Source: Tridacna crocea (lineage: Eukaryota > Mollusca > Bivalvia > Cardiida > Cardiidae). From it: 64,000 nt of DNA. The notes beneath the pieces were generated by a model. It had not been told where the DNA came from, searched no databases, and saw nothing but the letters and a program-made list of their open reading frames with translations. Both the position numbers and the translations under genes were made by a program. The stretch covers positions 24,573,673 to 24,637,672 of the forward strand of contig OX031070.1 in assembly GCA_943736015.1 (NCBI GenBank), given 5' to 3'. This document shows positions 20,524 through 29,751 of the stretch, one piece after another; position 1 is the first letter of the stretch, and each line of letters opens with the position of its first letter.

Positions 20524-20689
20524 TTAACTCTTTACCAAACAACAAAATTTTAGGTTTGTCCAAATTGAAAGCATTTGTTTTCTTCCCTTCACAAAACAAA
20601 TTTCAAATTTTTAGTCACTTTTCTTTTGTTGTCTTCAAATGCTTTCGATTTAGACAAACCTAAAATTTTGTCGTTTGGTAATGAATTAA
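20524..20689. mobile_element. symmetrical MITE derivative: two long arms, no hairpin core
   Basis: The left half is a minus-type long arm (TTAACTCTTTACCAAACAAC ... AAATTGAAAGCATTTG) and the right half a plus-type long arm (CTTCACAAAACAAATTTCAA ... TCGTTTGGTAATGAATTAA). The two are inverted copies of the same arm, so the whole element folds back. The usual central palindrome is missing. Confidence 0.8.
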
Positions 20690-20799
20690 AGTCCTTAAAA
20701 CTTGGGATTGTATGGTAAAAGGCCAACCATTTCCTAGACCACCAAATTTTAGACTTGTCCAAATGAAAGTATTTATTGAAGATTAACAAACCCTTCAGT

Positions 20800-20893
20800 C
20801 CTCAACCCTAAGATTTACCAACCTTGAGAAAGAAGGCCTTTGGAAATGTGAGAAATTGATAAAATGCTGGAAACCAACATTTTTTTCTATTTC
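20800..20893 (+). mobile_element. TTAA hairpin MITE fragment, short arm and hairpin
   Basis: CTCAACCCTAAGATTTACCA, GAGAAAGAAGGCCTTTGGAA and ATAAAATGCTGGAAACCAAC run to the start of the next copy. A stray long-arm fragment (CCAAATTTTAGACTTGTCCA) lies at about 20740. Confidence 0.55.
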
Positions 20894-21117
20894 TTAACTC
20901 ATTTGACTAAACGACAATATTGTACACTTGTTCAAATTGAAAGCATTTGCAGACGACAGAATAAAAGTGACTAAAAGTTTGAAATTTGTTTTGTGAAGGG
21001 TAGAAAACATTGTGGGAAAAGGAGAAAATGCTGGCATTTTCTCCTTTTCCCACAATGCTTTCTAAAGGCTTCTTTCTCGGGGGCATCAAAAGTAGGGATT
21101 GTGCAGTAATGGGTGAA
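20894..21117 (-). mobile_element. TTAA hairpin MITE, subfamily A, loop deleted
   Basis: TTAACTCATTTGACTAAACG opens it. The hairpin centre lost about 12 nt: AAAATGCTGGCATTTTCTCC, leaving a perfect palindrome with a shorter turn. It ends GTAATGGGTGAA. Confidence 0.85.
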
Positions 21118-21618
21118 TAAGTTTTTCTTGTCTTCCTAAAGCCCCGGTCACATATTCACGGAAGACCGCCACGGAAGAGCTACGGTCTAATCGCTCACGG
21201 ATGACTACGGAAATGACAAATTTCGTCCTCCGCTACGGATACACAACGGTGTGAGTACGGAGTTCGACGGATCTACAGCCAAAATGTAGGTCAGAGTTCC
21301 AGGAGTGATACGGACTGTTACGGTTGGACACGGTTTAATACGGAGCGACACGAATCAGGACGATTGTAGTACGGTTACACTACGATTTGCTACGGTACAA
21401 GTACGGATTAGTACGAATAAGAACGATCCGATACGTAGTAGTACGAATCGTCACGGATCGATACGGACCTACCACGATTTAGCATTCCGTCCAAATGCTC
21501 TAGCCTGCTCACTTTCAAAATGCAACAAGTTCGGCCATGAGAGCCTCATACTGGCCATGGACGGGTCTTCGTAAAAGCCAATCTCTAGTCCACATATTCT
21601 ATTACCTGATTATTATAA

Positions 21619-21861
21619 TCAATTACCCATCACAAGTTTACAAAATTTGGCCTTCACGAAATTGAAAGTATCTGCAGACAACAACTGTAAATTTGGTACA
21701 AATGAGATTTGGTTCTACAATAAGATAGAAAGCATTGTGGGAAATGGAGAAATTGCCCATTTTGAGTATTTTTTTTTTTCGATTTCCTAGAATCAGAATG
21801 TTTTCTTGACTTGTCTGTTGCAGACCCATAAAAAGAAGGGATTGAATGGCAAAGGGTTCAA
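21619..21861 (-). mobile_element. TTAA hairpin MITE nested in the TACGG element
   Basis: AATTACCCATCACAAGTTTA, GAAAGTATCTGCAGACAACA and AAGCATTGTGGGAAATGGAG then GAAATTGCCCATTTTGAG mark a diverged copy with a near-B hairpin left arm. It ends ATGGCAAAGGGTTCAA. Confidence 0.65.
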
Positions 21862-21882
21862 TGAAAATATTGTTATGCTCTT

Positions 21883-21972
21883 ATGTTCATAAAATCTATT
21901 GTTTATTTCACAATTACACTGATTATCATGTTCATAAAATCTACTGTTTATTTCACAATTACACTGATTATC
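21883..21972 (+). repeat. 45-bp tandem duplication
   Basis: ATGTTCATAAAATCTATTGT and the following 25 bases occur twice in a row, starting 21883 and 21928, with about one difference. Confidence 0.9.
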
Positions 21973-22012
21973 GTGAATGTTTATGTTTTAAAAGTAAAGT
22001 GCTTGTCTTTAT

Positions 22013-22190
22013 AGTTAGTGTCACCCATTTCGAAAGGGCCAGCCTGGCACTAGGCAGGCAACCAGTAACCATACATTGAACTAGCTGGCGGTTCACCAAC
22101 CAGCCATATCAGAATAAGCTCCTGGCGGGGCTCGAACCTTTGACCTGTCGTTTCGTTGGCGGTTGCCTGAACCACCAGAAACGGTGACAG
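22013..22190 (-). mobile_element. tRNA-like SINE head inside the TACGG element
   Basis: The minus strand reads TGGTGGTTCAGGCAACCGCC (box-A-like), then AGGTTCGAGCCCCGCCAG-like sequence containing GGTTCGAGCC (box B). Flanking TAGCTGGCGGTTCACCAACC is likely body sequence. It is not an intact tRNA gene, as no full cloverleaf can be built by eye. Confidence 0.5.
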
Positions 22191-23059
22191 TTTTATGTAC
22201 TCGCACTATTTGATCGTTTTACTTGCATGTTTAGCATCGTTGTTTGGATAGAATGTCACATTATAATACTGATGTTTATTCATTTTCGTACAATGTTTTG
22301 TGAAATATGTAACCTTAAATTAAAGGTATTACTAGTAGTACGATAAAAATATAATTATTACATCTATGTATCTCATCAAGCTGCTGGACCAGTGCCTTGA
22401 CATTTTGTGCCATACCAATATCCAGTTGCAGCCAACTTATTGCAAACATCATTTGTTGACGGTTCATGATTGTTAGCTCAACAACAAAGCGCAATTGTGT
22501 TCTATTCTACAAAGACAATAAAAATACCCTTGTTGAAGTACATCATTCTGAATTTATCCTACCAAACAATAGTGGTCCTTACAATTCCGTACTGTGTCGT
22601 GTTGCAACGTAGTGAACCGTAAAAGACCGTGCGAATCCCTTCCTCTCCGTAGTGCAACGTATTAAGGTCGTGATTCTCCGTGACAAATCCGTATCATAAC
22701 GTAACTAAAACGTAGTGTAACCGTGCTAATACGTAGTTCTCCGTATCAAATCCTGAAAAAAATTTGAGCCTACGGATAAGTACGGACTGATACGGTTTTA
22801 ATACGGACCAGAACGTATCAGTACGGTCTAATACGGACTAGTAAGGATACGCTACGGTCGTTTGATCCGTAGCGAATTTTTGTGCATGTTCAAAAATTGT
22901 CAAGGACCGCTACGGATATACAAGGACTACTACGATTGATTACGGTTACAATACGGAGAGCTACAGACTAGTACGAGTTGTCACGGACAATGCCGGAACG
23001 AATCCGTAGCTCTTCCGTGGTGGCCTTCCGTGAATATGTGACCGGGGTATTAGACAACC

Positions 23060-23135
23060 TTCAGTTTTTAGTCACCATTCAGACATACACAAAAATCTTT
23101 CAATTTGAACAAGTTGAAAATTTTATCTGGTAAAG
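23060..23135 (+). mobile_element. MITE long-arm fragment at the edge of the TACGG element
   Basis: TTTTTAGTCACCATTCAGAC, AATCTTTCAATTTGAACAAG and TTATCTGGTAAAGAG match the right part of a plus-oriented copy. Confidence 0.5.
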
Positions 23136-23224
23136 AGAAAAATCTGGTTTAAAAATTACGGGATTTTCCTTCAAAAATGTGGAAAACATTGCTGGGAAAG
23201 TAGAAATTGCTCATTACCAGCAAT

Positions 23225-23604
23225 TTCTCCTTTTTCAATAGTGATTGTATAACATAATACCTTCTCAAGGCTGTTAACCCATTACCACAAAATCCCGAGA
23301 GAATCCTCCTGAAAACATTGTGGGAAAAGCAGAAAATGCTGGTTACCAGCATTTTCTCCTTTTTCCACAATGTTTTCATAAGTCATCTTTTTCAGGGTCG
23401 TTAAAAGTTGGGATTTCTCCTTTTTCAACAGTGATTGTATGGCATAATACCTTCTCAAGGCTCTTAACCCATTACCACAAAATCTCGAGAGAATCCTCCT
23501 GAAAACATTGTGGGAAAAGCAGAAAATGCTGGTCACCAGCATTTTCTCCTATTTCCACAATGTTTTCATAAGTCATCTTTTTCAGTGTCATTAAAAGTTG
23601 GGAT
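23225..23604 (+). repeat. 190-bp tandem duplication of a hairpin MITE
   Basis: TTCTCCTTTTTCAAYAGTGA to AAAAGTTGGGAT is repeated head to tail at 23225 and 23415 with a handful of differences, each unit including a whole hairpin (AGCAGAAAATGCTGGT and inverse). Confidence 0.9.
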
Positions 23605-23622
23605 AGTGTGGTAAGGAGTTAA
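23274..23622. mobile_element. symmetrical MITE derivative: two short arms, hairpin duplicated
   Basis: It opens TTAACCCATTACCACAAAAT and closes GTGTGGTAAGGAGTTAA, with a short-type arm on both sides (AAGTCATCTTTTTCAGTGTC ATTAAAAG on the right). The core was then duplicated in the 190-bp event. Confidence 0.75.
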
Positions 23623-23810
23623 AAAAAGAAGCCTTTTGAAAACATTTTTGGAAAAGGAGAAAATGCTGGTAACAAGTATTTTTCTTCTTCTTCCACAATG
23701 TTTTCAATCCTATCAAAGAAATCCCATCAGTTTAGCAACATTTAAGTTTTCTTATGCAAAGGCTTTCAATTTTGAGGAGTCTATAATTTTGTTATGTGGT
23801 AAAGGGCTAA
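23623..23810 (+). mobile_element. TTAA hairpin MITE, short arm truncated
   Basis: It starts AAAGAAGCCTTTTGAAAACA directly after the previous element's TTAA, has the hairpin GAAAATGCTGGTAACAAGTA, and ends ATGTGGTAAAGGGCTAA. Confidence 0.75.
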
Positions 23811-23814
23811 TATA

Positions 23815-24295
23815 GATGAGGTCTTACTTTTTGTGTCTGGCAAAGAGTTCGCTGCAAATACTTGGCAATTTTATTTATTGGAGTTTTGCATTTGTAGATG
23901 AAGCTTGTAATATGTTTGTGAAAAGGACCGTGAAAATAATGTTCAATAAAGAAGATTAAAGGATTCGGTGTCATGGCGCGGAAAGTAAATGTCAGACTCC
24001 CGTGATGTTTATGCGAGAATAAGCAGTTAGAAAAGAGATGTATTGATCGGCCATAATACGCTGCAAAACAATTCCCGGGAACATATAGATGACATGGATT
24101 AGTTTCCAGCGAGCAGAGCTCGACATTTGATTATGAGACTCTCGCCCGTGCTGTTTGTATATTTCCTTCAGGAGGTGCTGTCTGTAAATAAATGGGCTAT
24201 TTGTCGTGATTTGTCCCCCCCAGAAATAGAACAGTTACTGATGGTCTGTGTTTTAGAAGTTTATCAACAATTGATGACCTAATGAATTACTAATG
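23815..24295. other. no gene; unique-looking, locally GC-richer
   Basis: This stretch (ATGGCGCGGAAAGTAAATGT, CAATTCCCGGGAACATATAG, GAGACTCTCGCCCGTGCTGT) has more CpG and less repeat character than its surroundings. No exon could be supported. Confidence 0.4.
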
Positions 24296-24299
24296 TTTT

Positions 24300-24445
24300 T
24301 AAATCCTCACAATGTAGCCCCTTTCCAAACATTATTTCAAATTTTAAATGACACTGAGAAAAGTCCCTTTTTTTTAAAACTTTGTGGGGAAAAATATAGA
24401 TGCTGCATATTTTGCTATTACTGTATTGTTCCTTTTTATTTCCTT
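24300..24445 (+). mobile_element. degenerate TTAA hairpin MITE, left part
   Basis: CCCCTTTCCAAACATTATTT, ATGACACTGAGAAAAGTCCC and AACTTTGTGGGGAAAAATAT can be aligned to the short arm and left hairpin arm. Confidence 0.45.
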
Positions 24446-24671
24446 TTAACCCTTTACCACACAATGATGACTTTTGATGACCCTGAGGTAGAAGCCTTTT
24501 GAAAACATTGTGGGAAAAGGAGAAAATGCTGGTAATCAGCATTTTCTCCTTTTCCCATGTTTTCTAACCTTCTCAAATCAAATTTCCATTCCTCAGTCAC
24601 ATTTACTTTTTTGTCTGCCAATGCTTTCAGTTTGGACCAGTCTATAAATTTGTGGTTTGGTAAAGAGTTAA
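24446..24671 (+). mobile_element. TTAA hairpin MITE, subfamily A, full length
   Basis: TTAACCCTTTACCACACAAT to GGTTTGGTAAAGAGTTAA. The right hairpin arm lost ACAA near its base (CCCATGTTTTC). The long arm reads TTTTTTGTCTGCCAATGCTT. Confidence 0.9.
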
Positions 24672-24687
24672 GGATAGATGCCATCAA

Positions 24688-24916
24688 TTAACTCTTTACC
24701 AAATGACAAAATTTTAGGCTGGTCCAAATTGAAAGGATTTGCAGACAGCAAAATAAAAGTGATTGAAAATTTCAAATTTGTTTTGGGGAGGAAAGAAAAC
24801 ATTGTGGGAAAAGGAGAAAATGCTGGTTACCAGCATTTTCTCCTTTTCCCACATTGTTTTCAGAAGACTTGTTTCTCAAGGTCGTTAAAAGTCAGGATTG
24901 TGTGGTAAAGAGTTCA
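24688..24916 (-). mobile_element. TTAA hairpin MITE, subfamily A, full length
   Basis: TTAACTCTTTACCAAATGAC begins it 17 bp after the previous copy ends, giving an inverted pair. The hairpin is nearly perfect (one C to T difference: CCCACATTG). The end is AAAGAGTTCAA. Confidence 0.9.
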
Positions 24917-24935
24917 AGTATATTTGGTTATTTGT

Positions 24936-25153
24936 ATGGTGTCTAATCTTGCTTTCAATACTGTTCCAGCTGTATGACTGTAATCAGTCAATTGTTCATG
25001 ATTTCCTGGAGGTTCTTTTATGAATATTTCCACACTGGCTGCTATCCCACTCAACTTTAGTTGCAACAATGAACAGCAGTGAGAGAGGAATGAAACCTGT
25101 CGCAATGACTACTAATCTTTGGAAAGACATTGCTAAGCCAGGGATTCATACCT
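24936..25153 (-). mobile_element. SINE, tail and body part, interrupted
   Basis: It matches the SINE at 487: CTTTCAATACTGTTCCAGCT, CACACTGGCTGCTATCCCAC, GAGAGAGGAATGAAACCTGT. The box-B-like region at GCCAGGGATTCATACC is cut by the 1.04 kb element starting at 25154; the rest of the tRNA head resumes at 26194 (GCTTCCCCCTAGTTTCAAGC). Confidence 0.6.
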
Positions 25154-26193
25154 CCCCTGCGAAAAATAGTTCTTGAATTCATGAACAATTCCTGACCTAC
25201 AGTTCATGAACAATCCCATGAACAGCAAATGGCCGGTTCATGAACCATTTTTGTTCATGAACTTTTGGTTTTATTCCATGAACAGTTCATGAATAACCAC
25301 TATTAATCAGTTCAATGAACTGTTCCATGAATCAAAGTTCATGAACTGGTTGTAGCGTCCAAGACTTTTTTCTTTCTTGGTAGAAAAACTTTGATTCATA
25401 AATCCAACCCTTCCACTCCCTTTGTTCTAAACCGTTATGCAGCAACAAGTAGTATGTTATGAAGTTAGAGCATTTTTCCACTTGCAGCCACATAGTCAAA
25501 TATTAATGTTACTACATATACTTACTTCTCTTACAGTAAATATGTGCAAATTGCATGACTGAAAATGGGTTTAAGTTATTACCATCCTAATGCTTGTAGA
25601 AATTTCTTATTAGTTGATAAATAAGGATTTATATTGATATAATATTTTTGAGCTTTTCTAACTGACCAGAAATTGTTTTGATGTCCATCTTGAAATTATT
25701 TGTCGATTTTTTGTTGTTTTTCAAAAAAGGGAGGTAATTAATGTCTCCTTTTGTAATGAGAATAGAGTGGCCTAGATTTATAAATGATAATTCTTAGATG
25801 GAATGAGTGGCTCAGTCAAAGTAGGACAATAGTACTCATTTTCAATCATAGCATCTTTTACAGGATACTATTACAGTGGAAATAGCTGTTTTCCATTAGA
25901 ATGGTACCACCTAAATATTTAAGTTATTGAATTCTAAATCCTTGAACTTCTTAAAGACAGCAAGTTCAAGAATTGTTCAAGAATAATCAGTTCATGAACT
26001 GATGACAGATTCCATTTCATGAACTGTTAGTAATAGTTCATGAACACCTAGTTCATGAACTGCCACTTCACGAACAACCAGATGACAGTTCAAGATTTTT
26101 TTTACCAGTTCTTCAATAGTTCACGAACAGTTCATGAACCGAAAACATGTACCATGAACTGTTCATTAATTCAAGAACTACTTTTCGCAGGGG
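25154..26193. mobile_element. terminal-inverted-repeat element rich in GTTCATGAAC, 1.04 kb
   Basis: Ends CCCCTGCGAAAAATAGTTCT and, inverted, CCCCTGCGAAAAGTAGTTCT match over about 34 bp. The palindrome GTTCATGAAC and one-off variants recur many times in both subterminal zones (25175-25350 and 25980-26175) and not in the AT-rich middle. Inserted in a SINE. No target duplication was resolved and no transposase seen; superfamily unassigned. Confidence 0.75.
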
Positions 26194-26227
26194 CTGCTTC
26201 CCCCTAGTTTCAAGCTCTAAGCCTTAG
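26194..26227 (-). mobile_element. SINE head remnant after insertion
   Basis: CTGCTTCCCCCTAGTTTCAA continues the SINE left at 25153, then runs into MITE long-arm sequence. Confidence 0.45.
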
Positions 26228-26298
26228 TTAATAGATCATCAGCAAATACTTTAATATAGTGGAGTCTGAAAATTTTGTGTCTGGTATAAAGGTATCCT
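26228..26298 (+). mobile_element. MITE long-arm fragment
   Basis: TAGATCATCAGCAAATACTT, GGAGTCTGAAAATTTTGTGT and CTGGTATAAAGG match the right arm of a plus-oriented copy. Confidence 0.5.
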
Positions 26299-26317
26299 TT
26301 TATCAAACAATCCCCCT

Positions 26318-26546
26318 TTAACCTATTACCACACAGTCCCTACTTTTAATGACCCCGAGAAAGAAGCCTTTAGAAAGCATTGTGGGAAAAGGAGAAAATG
26401 CTGGTAACCAGCATTTTCTCCTTTTCCCACAAGGTTTTCTATCCTATCAAAGTAAAATTGCCCTATTTGAGCCACTTTGAAATTGTCACCTTCAAATGCT
26501 TTCAATTTGGATAGGTCTAAAATCTTTCCATGTGGTAATGGGTTAA
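26318..26546 (+). mobile_element. TTAA hairpin MITE, subfamily A, full length
   Basis: TTAACCTATTACCACACAGT to TGTGGTAATGGGTTAA, 229 bp. The long arm is the TTTGAGCCACTTTGAAATTG variant. The final TTAA also starts the next copy. Confidence 0.9.
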
Positions 26547-26670
26547 TGACCTTAAGGAGGAAGCTTTTTGAAAGATTGTGGGAAAAGAAGAAACTACTGA
26601 CTTTTACCACTACAAAATGAAAGCCCATCATTTCAGCCATACTGACTTTGGCGTCTGCAAATGCTTTTAA
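26543..26670 (+). mobile_element. TTAA hairpin MITE, internally deleted
   Basis: Short arm TTAATGACCTTAAGGAGGAA lacks the outer 30 bp; the hairpin is reduced to GATTGTGGGAAAAGAAGAAA; the long arm TTTCAGCCATACTGACTTTG stops at AATGCTTTTAA. Confidence 0.6.
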
Positions 26671-26894
26671 CTCTTTCCCAATCTACAAATTTCAGACTCT
26701 TCCAAACTGAAAGAGATTGCAGACGACAATTTTAAACCTGATGAAAATGACTGAATGTTCTCCAAAAGGGTAGAAAGCACTGTGGGCAAAGGAGAAATTG
26801 CTTGTGACGAGCAATTTCTCCTTTTCCCACACTGTTTCCAAAAGACTTATATTGCAGACACGCAAAAACCAGGGCTTGTTTGGGAAAGGGTTAA
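26667..26894 (-). mobile_element. TTAA hairpin MITE, subfamily B, full length
   Basis: TTAACTCTTTCCCAATCTAC to TGTTTGGGAAAGGGTTAA. The hairpin is GGAGAAATTGCTTGTGACGA and its inverse, with GGGCAAAGG opposing CCTTTTCCC. The short arm CAGACACGCAAAAACCAGGG is the B type. Confidence 0.9.
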
Positions 26895-27063
26895 TTTGGT
26901 TGTTGGGTAAAGAGCCAACTTGCTTAATTTACAGCTTTTGATGTAGTAATTGAAAAAACTGTGTGATGATAATTGGAGTTTTTCAATTTGAAAATGTGAT
27001 TCTGACATAACTCTTTTAACCATGTTGAAATCATTGAAGCCCAAAAATTTAATAGGTTTTTAT

Positions 27064-27262
27064 CTGTAGCTCACTTGAGCATAAAGTACTAAAACATGAG
27101 CTTAATGTCATCAGTGTTTGTCATCTGCTTTCATCACTGCCTTCTTATCAATTAATGGGAAATGTTTTAGCTCACCTGAGTTCAAAGTGCTCTGTTGACT
27201 TTTTCAAACCACAAATTTCATGAATCTTGGATCACCTTAGACAGGTGAGCACTGTAGGGCTA
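27064..27262 (+). mobile_element. two Helentron-like 5' end fragments in tandem
   Basis: TAGCTCACTTGAGCATAAAG at 27068 and TTTAGCTCACCTGAGTTCAA at 27170 are two 5' ends of the AGCTCACYTGAGC family. GACAGGTGAGCACTGTAGGG at 27240 resembles its 3' region. Confidence 0.5.
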
Positions 27263-27429
27263 GGAGAAATAATAAACTGGTAAAAGAAAGTCTGGGACTG
27301 CATGGTTAGGTACACTTGCTGCTGTAATGTAAATCACTTAATGTTGAAAAAGTTGAAAAAAGCTAACAGACAAATGAGCTAACCAAGTTTGACAACAGAT
27401 GAAACATGGTCCTCATGATGTAAGTTGTC

Positions 27430-27523
27430 TCTGTAAAGGGAAAAAAGTATTGTAGGAAAATGAGCAAAATGCTTTTACCAGGATCGTTTAAAACACAGGA
27501 TTAGTAGGTATAGAGTGGGTTAA
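27430..27523 (-). mobile_element. degenerate TTAA hairpin MITE, right part
   Basis: AAGTATTGTAGGAAAATGAG, AAAATGCTTTTACCAGGATC and TTTAAAACACAGGATTAG end at AGAGTGGGTTAA. Confidence 0.45.
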
Positions 27524-27754
27524 ATCTATTTCTAGTACAAACAAGGCTCCTTGGTTCGAAATGTTATTGTTTGTATGCAGATTTTATCTTTTGCAATGAT
27601 CTGTTAATTTTTCAAACAAAAACTAAGAATTGCAGTTCCCAAAGGTGAATTAGCTGCATGGCACCGCCATCAATTCCGTGTTTACTTTGTGATGAAAAAG
27701 ATCATTTCATTGGATAATTAAAATTAATAACACAATGTGATTGGTTCTTTTCAG

Positions 27755-27781
27755 TGTGACAGTGAAAGTGGGGACGAGCGG
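27755..27781 (+). CDS. micro-exon of the same unrecognised gene (exon c, 9 codons)
   Basis: TGGTTCTTTTCAG precedes 27 nt encoding CDSESGDER, followed by a strong GTAAGT donor. Again it is a multiple of three with phase 0 at both ends. The acidic SESGDER sequence resembles casein-kinase-type phosphorylation sites, which is a composition remark and not a functional claim. The flanks from about 27530 to 27955 contain no hairpin MITE, unlike most of the window. The peptide read through a, b and c is uninterrupted. Confidence 0.6.
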
Positions 27782-27956
27782 GTAAGTCTGTGTGTCTGTC
27801 CTCATACCTTATATTTACATATCTCCAAATCATGTAGGAAATGTATTTGTCTATATATATTTTAAATTTTCCTTTTCCCCCAGTGTCCTTAAAGAAATTT
27901 AGATTATCTTTGATTCTGAAAGACACTTGATTCTTTTTAAACCCTTAAAGCCCCAG

Positions 27957-28187
27957 TTAACCCATCACCACACAATCTGTACTTTTGGCGACCCTGAGAA
28001 GGAAGCCTTTAGAAAACATTGTGGGAAAAGGAGAAAATGCTGGTAACCAGCATTTTCTCTTTTTCCCACAATGTTTTCTAAAATTAAAAAAAAACTAATT
28101 TCAAATTTTCAGTCACCTGTATTTTGTCGTCTGCAAATGCTTTCGATTTGGACAAACCTAAATGTTTGTGGTGTGGTAATAAGTTAA
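27957..28187 (+). mobile_element. TTAA hairpin MITE, subfamily A, full length
   Basis: TTAACCCATCACCACACAAT to GTGTGGTAATAAGTTAA. The hairpin is almost perfect (TCTCTTTTTCCC on the right). An A-run interrupts the start of the long arm (CTAAAATTAAAAAAAAAC). Confidence 0.9.
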
Positions 28188-28212
28188 CTGCAACAGCATT
28201 TGTTGGGATCAG

Positions 28213-28381
28213 TTTAGCCTTTACCAAATGACAAAATCATAGATTTTTGCTTCCTAATTGAAAGTAGTTGCAGATTACAAGTCAGGGGTAAATGGTTAAG
28301 TTATTGTCTATGATAGGTCAGAAAACATTGCTGGAAAAGGAGAGAGTTGTTAAATGTCGGGATTTTGTAGCAAAGGGTTAA
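28213..28381 (-). mobile_element. TTAA hairpin MITE, right hairpin arm deleted
   Basis: CCTTTACCAAATGACAAAAT, GAAAACATTGCTGGAAAAGG then AGAGAGTTGTTAAATGTCGG; the loop and right arm are gone. The end is GCAAAGGGTTAA. Confidence 0.65.
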
Positions 28382-28384
28382 GCT

Positions 28385-28430
28385 GAAGATCAGATTGCAT
28401 AAAATTTGCTGACTGATCTCTTTGTTGCTA
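28385..28430 (+). repeat. GATCAGACT hairpin family, decayed copy
   Basis: GAAGATCAGATTGCATAAAA faces TTTGCTGACTGATCTCTTTG, an imperfect stem-loop. Confidence 0.4.
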
Positions 28431-28499
28431 AGACACCCTGGATCAAAATAACATTGATATAAGTATTAAGACCCAATTTCTTGACTATTAAAGTCTGTG

Positions 28500-28668
28500 G
28501 TTAATTTGGCACTCTAGGAAGATTACTTATTTAATGTGGCTATGTGTATGACAGGGTAGAAAACAGTGTTACTAGTGTTTTCTGCTTGTTCTGCATTTTC
28601 TCTAATGTTTTCAAAAGTCCTTTTCTTTGGGGTTTATTCAAAATACAGGATTTTTGCTAGGGGGTTAA
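28500..28668 (-). mobile_element. diverged TTAA hairpin MITE
   Basis: GACAGGGTAGAAAACAGTGT, TGCATTTTCTCTAATGTTTT and CAAAAGTCCTTTTCTTTGGG; the hairpin is scrambled. The final TTAA is shared with the next copy. Confidence 0.55.
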
Positions 28669-28891
28669 CCCTTAACCAAACAATCCCTGGTTTTTAGGCC
28701 CTGATAAAGACACCTTTTGAAAACATTGTGGGAAAAGGAGAAAATGCTGGTAACCAGCATTTTCTCCTTTTCCTACAATGTTTTCTACCTTACCGCAAAC
28801 AAATTTAATGTTTGACCTGCATTTATTTTGTCATCAGCAAGTGTTTTCAGTTTGAACCAGTCTAAAATTTTGTAGTTTGGGGAAGGGTTAA
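28665..28891 (+). mobile_element. TTAA hairpin MITE, subfamily A, full length
   Basis: TTAACCCTTAACCAAACAAT to GTTTGGGGAAGGGTTAA. The hairpin has one mismatch (GTGGG versus CCTAC). Confidence 0.9.
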
Positions 28892-28926
28892 AGGCCCCAG
28901 AGGTGAAAGTCTAGATTTCAGCCTTT

Positions 28927-29052
28927 CATCATTTGCCCACAACATTTTCTACCATATCAAAGACATCATGTCATGTCTTTAATCCCAATTTAACTTGTCA
29001 TCTACAAATGCTATTAATACTAGTCTATAATTTTGTCCAACAGTAAAGGGAT
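28927..29052 (+). mobile_element. TTAA hairpin MITE, right half only
   Basis: It begins inside the right hairpin arm (TTTGCCCACAACATTTTCTA) and continues through ACTTGTCATCTACAAATGCT to AACAGTAAAGGGAT. Confidence 0.6.
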
Positions 29053-29387
29053 ATCAACCAAACATTAGCAGATGAGGGAAACATTTGATAAGGGGGTATT
29101 TCTGTATCCTCTCATTCATAATGAGTGGGCATAAATCTCTCTATCCGACACCATAATTTGTCAAATACAATAATTCTGTGATTGATGAATTGTGCTTTCT
29201 TTCCCAGTTAATTCAAAAAGCTAGTTTTTTGACATTTACTCATGAACTTTGGGGTCACAAAATTATGTGAGAATGAAGTTCTGAAGACTCTAACAGATGA
29301 TAATGTTTTTAGACTCTGCCAGTGTTAATGCATTTGCAGATGATACAATGTAGTGCAGACAGTTAAGTTTGTCTCATTGTTTTTTTT

Positions 29388-29653
29388 TAGCCTTTTCCAA
29401 ATTTGAAAGCATTTGCAGACAACAAATGTTACTCAACTCTTTACCAAGCAACAAATTTTTGGACTGGACCAAATTCAAAGCAGACAAAAAATTAAATCTT
29501 GTTAATATGATGATTTCTGACTTTATAAGGTAGAAAATGTTGTTGGAAAAAGAGAAAAGGCTTGTTACCAGCATTTCCTCCTTTTCCCATAATGTTTTCT
29601 AAAGTCTTTTTTCTCTTGGTTAATAAGAGTCAGGATTGTATGTTAAAGAGTTC
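29388..29653 (-). mobile_element. composite: MITE head fragment followed by a whole copy
   Basis: A head fragment (CCTTTTCCAAATTTGAAAGC ... CAACAAATGTTACT) runs straight into a second start, CAACTCTTTACCAAGCAACA. That copy has the hairpin GTTGGAAAAAGAGAAAAGGC and ends TGTTAAAGAGTTC. The breakpoint after AAATGTTAC is the same as at 34879. Confidence 0.7.
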
Positions 29654-29751
29654 GACTTAAAATTTGCTATTCGAAGCCTAGAAAAGATTGTTAGAATAGT
29701 ATCCTGCAATTTCTCCTCCCCCCCACATCTTTCTAAAAGCTTATCAGAATT

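Larger units (their letters stand above)
21141..23048. mobile_element. TACGG-rich terminal-inverted-repeat element, about 1.9 kb
   Basis: Left end CCCCGGTCACATATTCACGG, then CCACGGAAGAGCTACGG; the right end is its inverse (CCGTAGCTCTTCCGTGG ... ATGTGACCGGGG) with few mismatches over about 45 bp. Outside lie TA-containing flanks (CCTAAAG and TATTAG), compatible with TA insertion but not decisive. From 21188 to 21475 TACGG recurs every 10-20 bp; 22590-22760 carries the CCGTA orientation, and 22765-22960 TACGG again. No transposase frame was found; the core contains a MITE and a tRNA-like SINE. Confidence 0.75.

Noticed and set aside
22120..22190. tRNA gene on the minus strand
   Set aside because: B box is good (GGTTCGAGCC) but the rest does not fold as a cloverleaf by eye; treated as a SINE head.
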